Translations under genes and position numbers: made by a program
Source: Rhipidocladum racemiflorum
Lineage: Eukaryota; Streptophyta; Magnoliopsida; Poales; Poaceae
Assembly (NCBI GenBank): GCA_036346355.1
Contig: CM070583.1
Coordinates: forward strand, 2,728,001 to 2,792,000
Length of the DNA stretch: 64,000 nt
Direction of reading: 5' to 3'
In this document: positions 32,963 through 44,061 of the stretch, one piece after another
Layout: each line of letters opens with the position of its first letter
Numbering within the stretch: position 1 is the stretch's first letter
The notes under the pieces: model-generated
The model's database searches: none
Told to the model about the DNA's origin: nothing
Seen by the model: the letters and a program-made list of their open reading frames with translations, nothing else

Positions 32963-33607
32963 ATGGTGCACCACGTCTACCCACTTCCCGAGGTTCAGAA
33001 GGATGGGGATGCTGTGGAGAATGCTACAGCATGTTGGAGCTGATCAGATTGAGATCCCCGTTTTTCACACGGAGGAGCTTTTCCAGGGTGTCGTCCGCGT
33101 TGAGTGGAGAGCCTGGTTCAATCTGGATCCCCTGCCAAATAATCCAGATATTCCGCGTCATTTCCAAGGGCACCGCGTCCACGAGTCCGACGCTATCCAG
33201 GACTCTGCCCGTCGGGCAGTAAAGCACCTGCGTCGTCTCTTCGCCGCTGAGTTCGACCACAGTCGATTTGATTGATCCCCATGAAGGGGATGCCCCGACG
33301 CGGTGATCGTCTCTGTTCCAGAGGGCGAGGCGAGATCCAGCGTGTCGATGAAGGCTGCAGAACTCCTTGTCAACAAGGATTTCTGTACACCTCCCTTCTC
33401 ATCGGCGAGATGACCTTCGGCCAGTTGAGCAATGCCTGGATGGAGATCGACGAGCTTCGTGAGGAGATAGACCAGCTGCAGCCCCAGTACGAGCCCGGAG
33501 AAGAGATGTCCGTGGATGGTCCGTCGGCTGTGACTGACCTGTCCATGGCAGAAGATGTGGAAGAAGATCCAGAGGAGCGCATCATCTACATCTCCGACGA
33601 CGATTGA
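32963..33607 (+). pseudogene. ORF0 (extra ORF upstream of gag), in three frame pieces
   Basis: A frame opens at ATG 32963 (MVHHVYPLPE) and soon hits a stop. A second frame carries EIPVFHTEELFQGVVRVEW and ends after FDHSRFD at about 33275. A third carries MTFGQLSNAWMEIDELREEI, probably coiled coil, and an acidic tail ending IIYISDDD before TGA 33605-33607. The function of ORF0 proteins in these elements is unknown. Overlapping frame pieces that together span the locus imply single-base indels rather than large loss. Confidence 0.6.
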
Positions 33608-33922
33608 AGATTCGATCTTAGATTAGGCGTTAGTCCTAGAAGTTGGCTTTACCCTTTTGGAGTAGTCTTTTGTAATGTAAAATAGGTTGTTTCTTACCTT
33701 AGTATGACGGTATTGTAAACAATCTATGTATCAGTAAAATTAAGTTTCCTATCTCTGTATGTTGTTTGCTCTAATATCTTTATACCTTCGGCCTAATTCC
33801 ACTAATTCTTTCCCATTTCGTCTCGCCTCTCACCTATTCTATCTCTCTCTGCCCCGTGTCTAAATCTTACTTATCTTACACTTTGCCCAAAACCTGCAAA
33901 GAAGACCTAAAAGATAGTCAGT

Positions 33923-35343
33923 ATGGATCAAGGTGAAGGATCCCAACACCAAGGTTACGGGAATGAGGCAGACCCAGCCAGAAATCCGGTCAACATAGCT
34001 CAAGTACTGGCAGATATAGAAAGGAACAGATACCAGTCAGAACAGAGGCAGAATCAGATGATTGAGATGATGATGGCACAGTTTGCCGCAAGACCCCAGA
34101 TGAATCCCCAAGGAAACAACTTTGGACATGATGGATTATTAGGTGGGTCACACTGGTCTGACTTCCAAAAGACCCGGCCCCCTATTTTCTCCATGTCAAC
34201 TGAGCCGTTATCAGCAGATGATTGGCTCACGGTTATCCAAATGAAGCCGATACCGTGCGGTAATCGAGAAGGAGAAAGTGCTCTATGCCTCTCACCATTT
34301 GCAAGGACAAGCGGCGACATGGTGGAGTCAACTTTCAGACTCTGAAGACAGGACAAGAGATTTCGTGGCAGATGTTCGAAGAAGCTTTCCGGAAGACTCA
34401 CATTCCAGCAGGCTTGATGGCCTCCAAGCGGAGGGAATTTCTGTCTCTCCATCAAGGAGGAAGGACTGTGATGGAATACCTGCACCACTTCAACAACCTT
34501 TCTCGCTATGCACCCAGAGAAGTAGACACAGAGGAAAAGAAGATAGAAAGATTCTATGAAGGATTTGAGAAGAACCTCAAGTTCCATATCTCATCAGTGG
34601 AGTTCAAGGATTTCTCAGCCATGGTAGATAGGCTGATTGTGTCAGAAGAGACAAGGAATGACCTGGAGGATACCAGAAAGAGAAAGGCACAGCAGCAGAG
34701 GATGTCAGCAGCAAGTCAGTTCAAGGGAAGGACTTATACCTTAAACCCCAATGTTCCAAACAAGAGACAAGCAGTGGGAGGATCCCGACCTGTTCCGCCC
34801 AATGCTCAGCCCGGGAATGTTCGATGCTTTACCTGCAACGGGAACCATTACTCTAATATGTGTCCCAAGAAAGGTTCAGCCTGCTTCCATTGCGGACAAC
34901 CCGGACATTTCAGCAAAGTGCCCAAGAAGGATTTCTTGAGTGATGTGGCGGCTCAGCGTCGACTTCCGCCAGAGCGATCAGCACCTCGTCAACCTCAACC
35001 GCCCCATCAAGGTTATCTGAAGGCACCAGTTAAGACAGAAGGATATTCGAACAACCGCGGACCCAATCCGCCAAGGAACCCCCAAGGAAGAATCAACCAT
35101 GTGTCAGCAGCAGAGGCAGCTGAAGCCACTGATGTTATCATTGGTAAGTTTCCCGTTCAAACCAAGTTGGCCCTAACCCTCTTTGATCCCGGTGCAACCC
35201 ATTCGTTCATTTCTTTGGCTTTTGCTTGCAAAAGTGGGTTGCCCTATTCTCCCTTGCCCTCTCCCTGTGTTTTCCACACCCACGGAAGTCGGTTGATGGC
35301 AAGATTCAGTGCGATGTCTGAGGATAGAAATCCAAGGAGTTGA
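33923..35343 (+). pseudogene. gag and start of pol (zinc knuckles, protease), frameshifted
   Basis: The N-terminal gag opens at ATG 33923 (MDQGEGSQHQGYGNE), with a coiled-coil NIAQVLADIERNRY. The frame changes at about 34220-34300. The second frame holds the capsid region and then two knuckles: CFTCNGNHYSNMC, intact but with a shortened C-C-x3-H spacing, and CFHCGQPGHFSKVP, in which the last Cys is lost. The protease site reads LFDPGATHSF, where the family has Ser or Thr after the Asp, so the active site appears disabled. The frame stops at 35341-35343. Gag packages RNA; the protease would cut the polyprotein. Confidence 0.85.
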
Positions 35344-35684
35344 GTTGAGCCAACTTTGTTGTTATTATAGATTGATTGTCTAGATTTCATATTTGGAATG
35401 AATCGGTTATCTAGACACCATGCTCGCTGGATTGTTCTCGAGAAAAGGCAGTGACACTCGGGAATGGTTATGGTCGAAAGTAGCGATTCGAGAATGATCC
35501 GAGATTGATCAAGAGAAGTCAGAGCATCATCAATGCAGTTGCCCGTGGACTAGACAGCATACCCGTAGTTCGGGAGTACCCCGAGGTATTTCCAGAAGAG
35601 TTACCAGGAAACCTCCGAACAGAGGCATAGAGCGGCAATAGAGTTAGTTCTGGAGCAGATCCTATCCATAAGCGATCCCGTCCA

Positions 35685-36763
35685 ATGTCGCCTTTGGAGT
35701 TGAAGGAACTGAAGAAGCAATTGGATGAATTGCTGGACAAAGGATTTGTACGGCCAAGCATCTCCCCTTGGTCCGCGCAAGTAGTGTTTGCCAGAAAGAA
35801 AGACGGAAGTAAGAGACTCTGTATAGACTACAGAGCCCTGAATGATGCAACCATCAAGAACAAGTACCCGTTACCCCGGATAGATGACCTGTTCGATCAG
35901 TTGAAAGGAGCCAAGATCTTTTCGAAGATAGACCTGAGGACAGGATATCATCAGTTGAAGGTCAGAGAACAAGACAGAGAAAAGACAGCATTTGCTACTC
36001 GGTACGGATTATATGAGTTCACCGTGGTGCCATTTGGACTCACAAATGCCCCGGCCTACTTTATGAACCTGATGAACCAAGTATGCATGGAGTTCTTGGA
36101 CAAGTTCATCGTGGTATTCATAGACGATATACTCATTTATTCCAAGACTGAAGAAGATCACCAGAAGCATCTGCATCTAATTCTGGGAAGGCTTAGAGAA
36201 CATCAGCTTTATGCCAAATTCTCTAAGTGTGATTTCTGGTTGGATGAAATCGCATTCCTAGGACACATCATCACTAAGGATGGCGTGAAGATGGATCCCG
36301 AGAAGATCAGGACAGTGTTGGAATGGAAAGCACTGTGTCGGTGCCGGAGAAGTCGAAGTTTTCGGTTTAGCGAGGATACTCTGGAAGATTCATCGAAGGA
36401 TTCTCCAAGATAGCCAAACCAATGACTCAGCTTCTCAAAAAGGACAGCCCCTACGTTTGGACTGAGAAGTGTGAGAAAAGTTTCCAAGAATTGAAGACCA
36501 AATTAACCTCAGACCTAGTTCTCACTCTCCCGGATCCGGATAAAGATTTCCAGATCTACTGTGATGCTTCGAAGAGAGGATTGGGATGTGTGTTAATGCA
36601 AGAAGGAAAAGTGGTTGCGTATGCGTCACGACAACTCAGACCGCATGAAGAGAATTGCAGGCCCATGACACTGGAGCTAGCCTCGATGAGTGCATGCATT
36701 GAAGATTTGGAGACATTACATTGGGGAACGGCTGTGAAGTGTTTTCAGACCACAAGAGCCTAA
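35685..36763 (+). pseudogene. pol: reverse transcriptase and RNase H, frameshifted
   Basis: RT (35685-36413) carries CIDYRALNDATIKNKYPLPR, FSKIDLRTGYHQ, VPFGLTNAPAYF and the catalytic FIDDILIYSK, all apparently intact. The frame then drifts at about 36330-36410. RNase H resumes at 36422 with DFQIYCDASKRGLGCVLMQ (catalytic Asp region) and is lost again at about 36690. The region 35344-35684, where the protease end and RT start should lie, has no clean frame. Confidence 0.85.
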
Positions 36764-37185
36764 AGTACGTGTTCACCCGGCCCAATTTGAACATGAGGCG
36801 AGAGAAGATGGTTGGAGTTGATTAAGGATTATGACTTAGAGATCCTTTATCATCCAGGAAAAGCTAATGTGGTAGCAGGCGCTTTGAGCCGAAAAGCATG
36901 CCATCACTTAGCTCTAGTCGAGACTATCTCTCCCGGTGAAGTCGGAAATGCAGGAGTTGAACACTGCAGATAGTGACAGAAGGATCGGTATGTTTCCTAG
37001 AGATACGATCGAGATCTTGAAGCGAGATCAAAGCGGCTCGGCCAGACAGGCGAAGAAATCTTTGGAATACGGAAGTTGATGAAGGAAGTTAGTCCCTCGG
37101 AGTTCTCGGAAGACAAGCAAGGCGTATTGCGATTCCGCGATCGCATATGCATCCCGAAGGACAATGATATAAGAGGATTGATTTT

Positions 37186-38446
37186 GTGAGAGGCTCACTC
37201 GTCACAACTCTCAATACATCCTGGCGATGCGAAGATGTACCAAGACTTGAAGAAGAATGCTGGTGGAATGGAATGAAGAAAGAAGTAGCCGAGCACGTAG
37301 TATGTTGTGGCGTGTGTCGGAAAATCAAGATAGACCACCAAAAGACGGGATTGCTGCAACCCCTTCCAAAGGCCGTAATGGAAGTGGGAAGAGATTGGAA
37401 TGGACTTTATCACTGGTTTTCCCAAGACTCAGCAAGGACATGATGCTATCTGGGTAATCATTGATAGACTGACCAAAGTAGCCCATTTCATCCCTATAAA
37501 GCAGACTGTTGGAAGAGACAAGTTGGCAGAGTTGTACCTGACCCAGATCGTCAGATTGCATGGAATACCTAAGAAGATCGTGTCAGATCGTGGAGCCCAG
37601 TTTACTTCAAAGTTACGAAAAGTGCATGAAGCGATGGGTACAGACCTGAATTTTAGTACGGCCTATCACCCTCAGACAGATGGTCAGACAGAAAGAGTTA
37701 ACCAGATACTAGAGGATATGTTGAGAGCCTGCGCTCTAGCATATGGAGCCTCGTGGGCCAAGTGTTTGCCGTTTGCGGAGTTCTCGTACAATAACAGTTA
37801 CCAAACCAGTCTGGACATGTCACCGTTTGAAGCCCTGTATGGAAGGAAGTGCAGAACCCCGTTGAATTGGACTGAGACCGGGAAGAAACAGCTTTTTGGG
37901 CCTCAGTTGGTACATGATGCCGAAGCTCATGTGAGGATAATAAGGAAGAATCTGAGAACAGCTCAAGTCCGACAGAAAAGTTATGCAGACACAAGAAGAA
38001 AGGATATAAGTTATCAGATTGGAGACTTCGTTTATCTGAAAGTGACACCCTTCAAGCCAGTTCGCCGTTTTCAGATAAAAGGGAAGTTAGCTCCGAGGTA
38101 TGTTGGACCATACCCCGTGACTGACAGAATCGGAGAAGTAGCCTACAAATTGCAGTTAAGTCCAGAGTTATCAAGGGTACACAATGTCTTTCATGTGTCC
38201 CAGTTGAGGAAATGCCTTCGTCAGCCGTCAGAGCAAGTGCAGTTGAAAGGGATAGACTTGAAAGAAGATTTGACATACCGTGAGGAACCAGTCAGGATTG
38301 TGGAGACTATGGAAAGGGAACTCAAGTTCAAGAATGTCAGGATCTGCCGAGTGCTATGGAAGAATCATACACTCGAGGAAACTACTTGGGAGAAGGAATC
38401 GGAATTGCAGCAGAATTTTCCCAACCTATTTTCCCAGGCGAAATGA
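37186..38446 (+). pseudogene. pol: integrase with HHCC finger, GPY/F and chromodomain
   Basis: A first frame holds the zinc-binding end, ...VVCCGVCRKIKIDHQK. The long frame from about 37400 carries the core (DFITGFPKTQQGHDA, DRGAQFTS, AYHPQTDGQTERVN), then a GPY/F-type segment (APRYVGPYPVTDRIG, HNVFHVSQLRKC) and a C-terminal chromodomain (VRICRVLWKNHTLEETTWE). The chromodomain defines chromoviruses and is thought to steer integration to heterochromatin. The stop at 38444-38446 is 37 bp before the 3' LTR. This is the longest undamaged part of the element. Confidence 0.9.
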
Positions 38447-38470
38447 ATCTCGGGGACGAGATTCCATTTT

Positions 38471-38483
38471 AAGTGGGGTAGGT
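38471..38483 (+). other. Polypurine tract
   Basis: AAGTGGGGTAGGT directly abuts the 3' LTR, the expected primer site for plus-strand synthesis. The same tract precedes the LTR of the minus-strand relative (plus-strand 51431-51443). Confidence 0.85.
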
Positions 38484-41174
38484 TGAAACAACCTCAAAAA
38501 TTCAAAACGAATTTATTCGGTTTTGTTTGAATTTGCGTTTGGATTTTGAATTTGGAAATTCGAAATTCGAGTTTGAATCCCTAACCTTGTTGGGCCGTTT
38601 CTCCTTTGCTCTCGGCCCATGCGGCCTGCTCCTGTTCGGCCCGTCGGCCTGCTCCCGCCGGCCAGCTCACGCCCGGCCAGCCAGCCGGCGCCGTGGCCCG
38701 CCTCGCCTCGGCCTTCGCCAGCGCCCGTGCAGCCGCCGCTCCGCCGTGTCGCCGCCGTCTGCGTGATCGCCGACCGCGCCACGCCTCGTCTTGCCGCCGC
38801 CGCCTCCTTGGCTCCCGGTCTCCCGACCCGCGCCCGGCCCGCGCCTCGCGCCCGCCGCGCGCCGCCGCGTCGCCTCGCCTCGGCGCTTTGCTCCCCGCCT
38901 TGCCCTATAAAGCCCGCCTCCCCTCGCTCTCACCTCGCCCCGCTCCTCGGTCTTGGTGAGCCCCTCTCCCTCCTCGGCTCTCGCCTCGCCTCCGTCGCCC
39001 GCCTGTCGTCCCGCCGCCCGCCGCCGCTTTCCTCCGCCGCCCTCCCTGTTCCCTAACCTAGCCGCCGTCCCGTGACCTGCAGGCCCGCCCGTCGGTCTCT
39101 CTCCCTCCCTCCCGTTCCCGCCCGGTGGCCCGCCCTTTTCCGTCGCCGCTCGGGCGGCCATTGCCGTGCCGCCGACCAACTTGACCTCGCCCAGCCATGA
39201 TGGGCCTTGGCGACCAGTAGAAATCAGCCCAAACACTGTTTTAAACAGTGTTTTCCTTTTTCGATTTATTAATTCAATTAATTAAATCGGAAAATCAGTT
39301 TTAATTCCAAAAATAGCCAGAAAAATCCCGGAAAATCCCAGAGCTCCACCAAATACTTTTCCCGAACCGTTTCGATCCCCTGAGTCCAGAAATGCTGTCC
39401 GTTCCCAAATCCGAAGTCCAGAACATTCCCAAATCCCAGTTTTGCCCTCCGTCCCTTTCCAACTCGATTTCCGGTTTCCGTTTCAGTTCCCGTTTTCTTT
39501 TTCGGTCTTTGTTTTGCCGTTTATTTATGTTGGTTGTCTTTTCGCGTTAGATTCGACCGTTGAGACGCCAGTGGAGCCGGGCGATCCTGGAGTCGGGCGA
39601 TTCCGGAAGCGAGGCGTTGGACCAGGCGGGGCGCGATCGACTACTTCCCCGACGACTCGTCCGATCCAGCTGCCGCGCAAGGCAAGCCGTACACCCTTTG
39701 ATCATGTTGATCCTATCATGCCATGCTATAGTAGTAATTATTTTATATCGCATTATTTTACTGTATTTGAATTATTGAAATCCAGTATTTTAGAATGACA
39801 TGATAAATAGGTAACACCGAATTGCTCATGGAACCTCCTTGAAATAATTGAAACCCTATTAATCCTTTGGAACCCTAGTTAATTGCTTATTGCCATGAAT
39901 AGGTTAGATAATACTATTAGGTTAGTTCAAAACCTGGATTTTAAAGAAAATGCTGCCGAATCTCCGATTCGGATCGTTTGTAAAAGTGCTGCAGTCAGGG
40001 GGACAGTATCGGATTAATCCCGGAGTGGATGAGATTCCGATCCCCGACTGGTGATTAATGCCTTGGTTGATGCAGTGGCGGTGCTGCGAAATCTGGAATG
40101 GGTTTGTGGATGAAGGCTTGGTCTTTGGCAAAAGTGTAAGGTTAATAATCCCCTTGAGCAAAGTAAATAACTTAGTTTCCGCTCAACCACAGGTCGGACT
40201 GGTCAGTGACCCGTATCCGACACGGCTCATTAAGTTAATCATTCCTGAGATAATAATTGGACTGTCTTGGTGGCTACCATTCTCTGGAGAGAATGGGGAC
40301 CGGACTTTCCCGGCAGGGAAATGGACCGGAGGGGTGGAACGGGAATGGTCCAGAGTGACATTCTTGGTTCTCACAGCAGTGAGCGCTAATGGGGACCACG
40401 AGTCCAAGGTAAGCGGTACTATCATTAAACAACTAAAGGACAGGAATGATTAAGCGAAATCTTTGTGATAATCTAAACTGGGCCACATGCATTTAAGTTG
40501 CATGAAAACTCGAGATTGGCATAAAGGTTATAGATATCTTGTGGGTAAAGCTGAGCCGCTCTGCAGAGTTAATCTTAATTGTAATCGGTTACGCCGTACT
40601 TCCGGTTAATGAAGTTAAGTTGGAATCGGGGTTGATACCCGTAACTAAGCTCAAGTTACTGTTCGGTATTTTTTTATGAATTGGTTAAGTGTTGTTGAAC
40701 CTTGTGAAATTCAAATTACTTATTTATTAGTTTGTGCTTCAAATGTAAAATGAATTGTGAAATAAAACTGCATCCAGATACTAAACCCTATTGCCATCCC
40801 TTGATTACCCCTACATATAGTATTCAGTGGTTCCGTACGACTTGTTGAGTACTCCCGTACTCACCCTTGCAAAACCCCGCCCTTTCAGAGTTCGAAGAAG
40901 CCGGAGCCTACCAGGAGGTCGTAGATGGCGATTTAGTCTGGTTCTAGGTCTTTGTCTTCGCTCAGGCCCTGCCTGTGGTTTCCTTCTTTTGGTAATGTAA
41001 GTCTAGAAGCTCGGATGCTTCCCTTGTAAAACCTGGTCGTTAGACCAACTATATTGAATAAAAAGTGTTGAAAGTTGCTTTTGTCAGGCAATTGTACTCT
41101 TGTCTTCCAACAGTTAGTCTTCCTGGGTAACTGTTGTGAGTTTCGCACTGCCCCTAAAAAGGCGGTCCGTCACA
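38484..41174 (+). repeat. 3' LTR of the chromovirus
   Basis: It is 2691 bp. It is identical to the 5' LTR over long AT-rich blocks (about 400 bp around 39690-40070, and the last 320 bp), but differs by many 1-4-base indels in GC-rich and CCGG/CNG-rich parts. Confidence 0.95.
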
Positions 41175-41370
41175 GTAGTGGGCTTTACTATTGTACTTGC
41201 TCTTATTTAGTAGCTAGTTTTGCACGGAAGCATAGGTAAATCATTTATGTATAAGAGAGAGAAAATAGTTATTGTACAATATTTAGAGACAACGTTTAGA
41301 AACAATTATTATACAAAGTGGCTTTTAGCTTACTATTAATCTGTAGTGGGCTTTACTATTGTACTTGCTA
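41175..41370. mobile_element. Tandem MITE cluster, right part
   Basis: This is the continuation of 29690-30037 after the insertion. The terminal GGGCTTTACTATTGTACTTGC occurs at about 41179 and again at about 41348, with a partial unit (TTTAGTAGCTAGTTTTGCAC...) between. The cluster therefore holds at least three partial or complete units. Confidence 0.7.
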
Positions 41371-41563
41371 CAATAACAAAGTTTACTGCTTACTTATTTT
41401 TTTCATCCATTTAGATGATTAATCGACGGTTGCCGTTTAATCGGCCGCATAAATCCGTTTAATTGCCTGAGGTCAACCCAACAATCAAGTAGCCCATGGC
41501 TTCAATCGGCCCAACAGCAATCCATTTTTTGGCGTTGCTTCCAGTCTACTTAGGTCTATCGAT

Positions 41564-41671
41564 CAGTGTTACTTGACACGGACACATCAGTTAAAATTTA
41601 ACTTGGATTCGAGTGTCCAATTTAAAAATAAATTAACATGCTAAATGTTATTTGGAATCCGAGTAACACTG
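41564..41671. mobile_element. Short fold-back element, CAGTGTTAC ends
   Basis: CAGTGTTAC at the left and GTAACACTG at the right are exact inverted copies 108 bp apart, with TTGGATTCGAGTG / TTGGAATCCGAGTAA giving further symmetry. Confidence 0.55.
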
Positions 41672-41746
41672 CTCTCCACCCTTTGGTCTCCCCGCCGCTA
41701 TGATTCAGGGTTTTTCTCCACGGAAGCGACTCACAAGTTAACAGTA

Positions 41747-42034
41747 CAAACTCTCTGTTCATTTTTATAAAGCTTTTTTTTTTTGAATCGTTTTCTTTAT
41801 AAATATAAGACTTGCAAGTAGAATTAATGAGGTCTTTTTCTTTTACACGCCTATTTATTCTCTCTCAACCATATATATTTATTCATTACCACCCACACAA
41901 TGTATATATTTCATCTTCTAAGATAATTAAGTGGGAGCATCTAAGTCATTTTTTTATATCTTTTTTAAATTAAATATAACCTTAATCTTTATGTAAAAAT
42001 AAAAAAAACACCTAATAAAAATGAATGGAGGGAG
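41747..42034. mobile_element. Probable Stowaway-type MITE
   Basis: The right end ATGAATGGAGGGAG followed by TA, and the left end TCTCTGTTCATTTTTATAA, form an imperfect inverted pair. The interior is AT-rich and non-coding. Confidence 0.55.
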
Positions 42035-42706
42035 TAAATGTAGTGAGCTACATCGTAACAAAGGAAAATTGTGTGCCAGGTATCCAATCTAGCCTCAACT
42101 CAACCATGTACTCCACCTGCAGCAAGGAAATGCAAAAGTTCAGGAATAATAACAGAATTTCTACGTAGTATATAACACTCGGTTTCTAGTAGACGATTGC
42201 AGGAAACTGTCATGTTGTTAAGAAGTTTTAGTGTGCGGTACACTCGTTTGTTCAATCTCCAACGCATTAGATAATCTGCTAAAACTGTAAATTCAACCCA
42301 ACTGACAGTGATTTAGCTAGTATCACCGACTAGGAAGGTCAGCGCGGCGTCTGCCGCGCACGCGACCGGTTAACTGAAGCGAGAAAACACAGTTTTTGTA
42401 GGAACGAAAAACCGGACAAAAGTGCATTTTTCCAGGTTTTTAAAGCTTTTTTTTTTTTTTTGCGTTTTTTAGTGCCTTTCGTAGCAATATTATCTGACTG
42501 AACCTTTGTCCTGTTATTCTCAGAAAAACTTCTGACTCCTATCACTGACATGGGCTATTTCCATTCCATAACTGTTCTTACTTTCTTGGGACTCATCTTT
42601 ATTACATCTTTTAGTGACGGTGTGTCTCAGGAAAGTGACCTTAATCCAACCCTAATAATTTCTTAGATATTTTCTAAGCTTTCCCAGGACTTAGTGCAAG
42701 TGTCTT

Positions 42707-42895
42707 TCACCGCCTTTCTGATCTTAGGGTGCTCCAGGGGTTGTTCATGAACACTACAATGAACTGTCCATAAACTCCACAGACTGAGTTCATTTTGTTC
42801 ATGAAGCATGCCGGGTCATCTGTGAGTCCAAACGGAACCATTTTGAACTCATACAGTCCTTTCTGCGTAGCAACTGCGGTCTTTTTCCTTGTCAT
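42707..42895 (-). pseudogene. Reverse transcriptase fragment of a decayed Ty3/gypsy element
   Basis: The minus-strand frame reads VATQKGLYEFKMVPFGLT, CFMNKMNSVCGV and QFIVVFMNN. In the matching region of the 11-kb element the catalytic motif is FIDDIL; here both Asp are replaced by Asn, so the enzyme would be dead. It is probably the continuation of the gag relic at 47461-48426, separated by the 43063-46819 insertion. Confidence 0.75.
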
Positions 42896-43062
42896 TTTAT
42901 CTGACTTTCAACTGACGGTATCCTGTCCTCAACTTCGGTTATGAAAAATCCTTAACTCCCTTTTAACTGACCAAACAAGTCATTATTCTGAGGCAAAGGT
43001 GACTTTGATCCTTCTTTCGTCACATTGGGTTATTTTAAGCTGTCATCTCTTGTCTAGAATTG

Positions 43063-43698
43063 TGTCGGGGATTGGATAATTCCCATAGTACCCTGGAAGC
43101 TAGTTTCTTAACCGACCATCTTTACCCTTGGACGATGTCCCCAAGGACGACCAACAAGCGTCTGACGACCAATCAGCCCGCCCGATCGGCTAGGAGCTCG
43201 CTACCCGGTTCCGAGCATCCGTGCCCGTCGCACGAGCTGGAGTGCTCGGCTACGAGCACGCCAGGCAAATACGAGCAACCGTGCTCAGGAAGTTGCGTGG
43301 AAGATCGGGTTGTGCTTGGTGGATTCGGTCAAACCACTAAGAAGGAAAGTGGCAACTAATTCGCCGAAGATCCAGGGAAGGTGCGCCGGAAATATGGGAG
43401 CGTGGCGCGATTGTAGGGGCTAGTTACCATGTATATAACGCAGGTATCTTGTATTTAATCCCCCTAGCCCCTATGAGAGAAGGGGGGATCCATCATTTTC
43501 AATAGAGAAAAACGCCACCAGACGACTGGATGTAGGGCTATTATCTCGATCATGAGAGGCCTGAACCAGGATAAAATCCTTGTGTTCCTGTCTGTTTCAA
43601 CAAACCATCTTCCGCGTCTTCGATGCCACACCTTTGGCAGAAAGGGGTTTCGGTTGATCCCACATTCAACAAGTAAGCTCGGCGGGAGCCCGTTCTCA
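43063..43698 (+). repeat. Left LTR of the non-autonomous element
   Basis: It is 636 bp, starting TGTCGGGG and ending CCCGTTCTCA. It aligns to the right LTR without net length change and with about 20 substitutions by eye. Confidence 0.88.
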
Positions 43699-44061
43699 AT
43701 AAATCGGCACGGTGGCGCCCGTCGTGAGGATCGACGGATTCTTTGCCAAAGGAATCCCGAAGGCGTCATCTTCCACATCTGATGACCGATACTGCACAAA
43801 TTATGATGAGGTAAGATACGTAAAAAAAAAATCTTTACCTCAAGCAACTGTGCTTAGACGAGTCGTTTCTGTTTTGCGCCGAGCAAGTTCTTCGCTCTGG
43901 CGCAAATTTCATCCCCTTCCCCGAGCAGGCTTTTCGTTCGAATCTGTACTGAGTAAATTTTTAGCTCGGACGCGTGTTTCTTCACATCGGACGGGCATTG
44001 CACTCGGGAATTGATCTTATTATATCTTGAAAATTGCTCTTCTTCCTCCGAGCACGCGTTT

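Larger units (their letters stand above)
30038..41174 (+). mobile_element. Ty3/gypsy chromovirus LTR retrotransposon (11.1 kb, structurally complete)
   Basis: Two LTRs (30038-32724 and 38484-41174) start TGAAACAACC and end CCGTCACA, with a 5-bp target duplication GTAGT at 30033-30037 and 41175-41179. The order is LTR, PBS, extra ORF (ORF0), gag with zinc knuckles, protease, RT, RNase H, integrase, chromodomain, polypurine tract, LTR. The chromodomain and iMet PBS place it in the Tekay/Del-like chromoviruses; an ORF0 upstream of gag is, to my recollection, known from rice RIRE3/RIRE8. All coding regions are broken by frame changes in this sequence, so as written it could not transpose. Some breaks may be consensus errors (see findings). 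Confidence 0.95.

Noticed and set aside
35685..38446. RT and integrase considered as an integrated plant pararetrovirus
   Set aside because: LTRs, iMet PBS, polypurine tract, 5-bp target duplication, integrase and chromodomain identify a Ty3/gypsy chromovirus.
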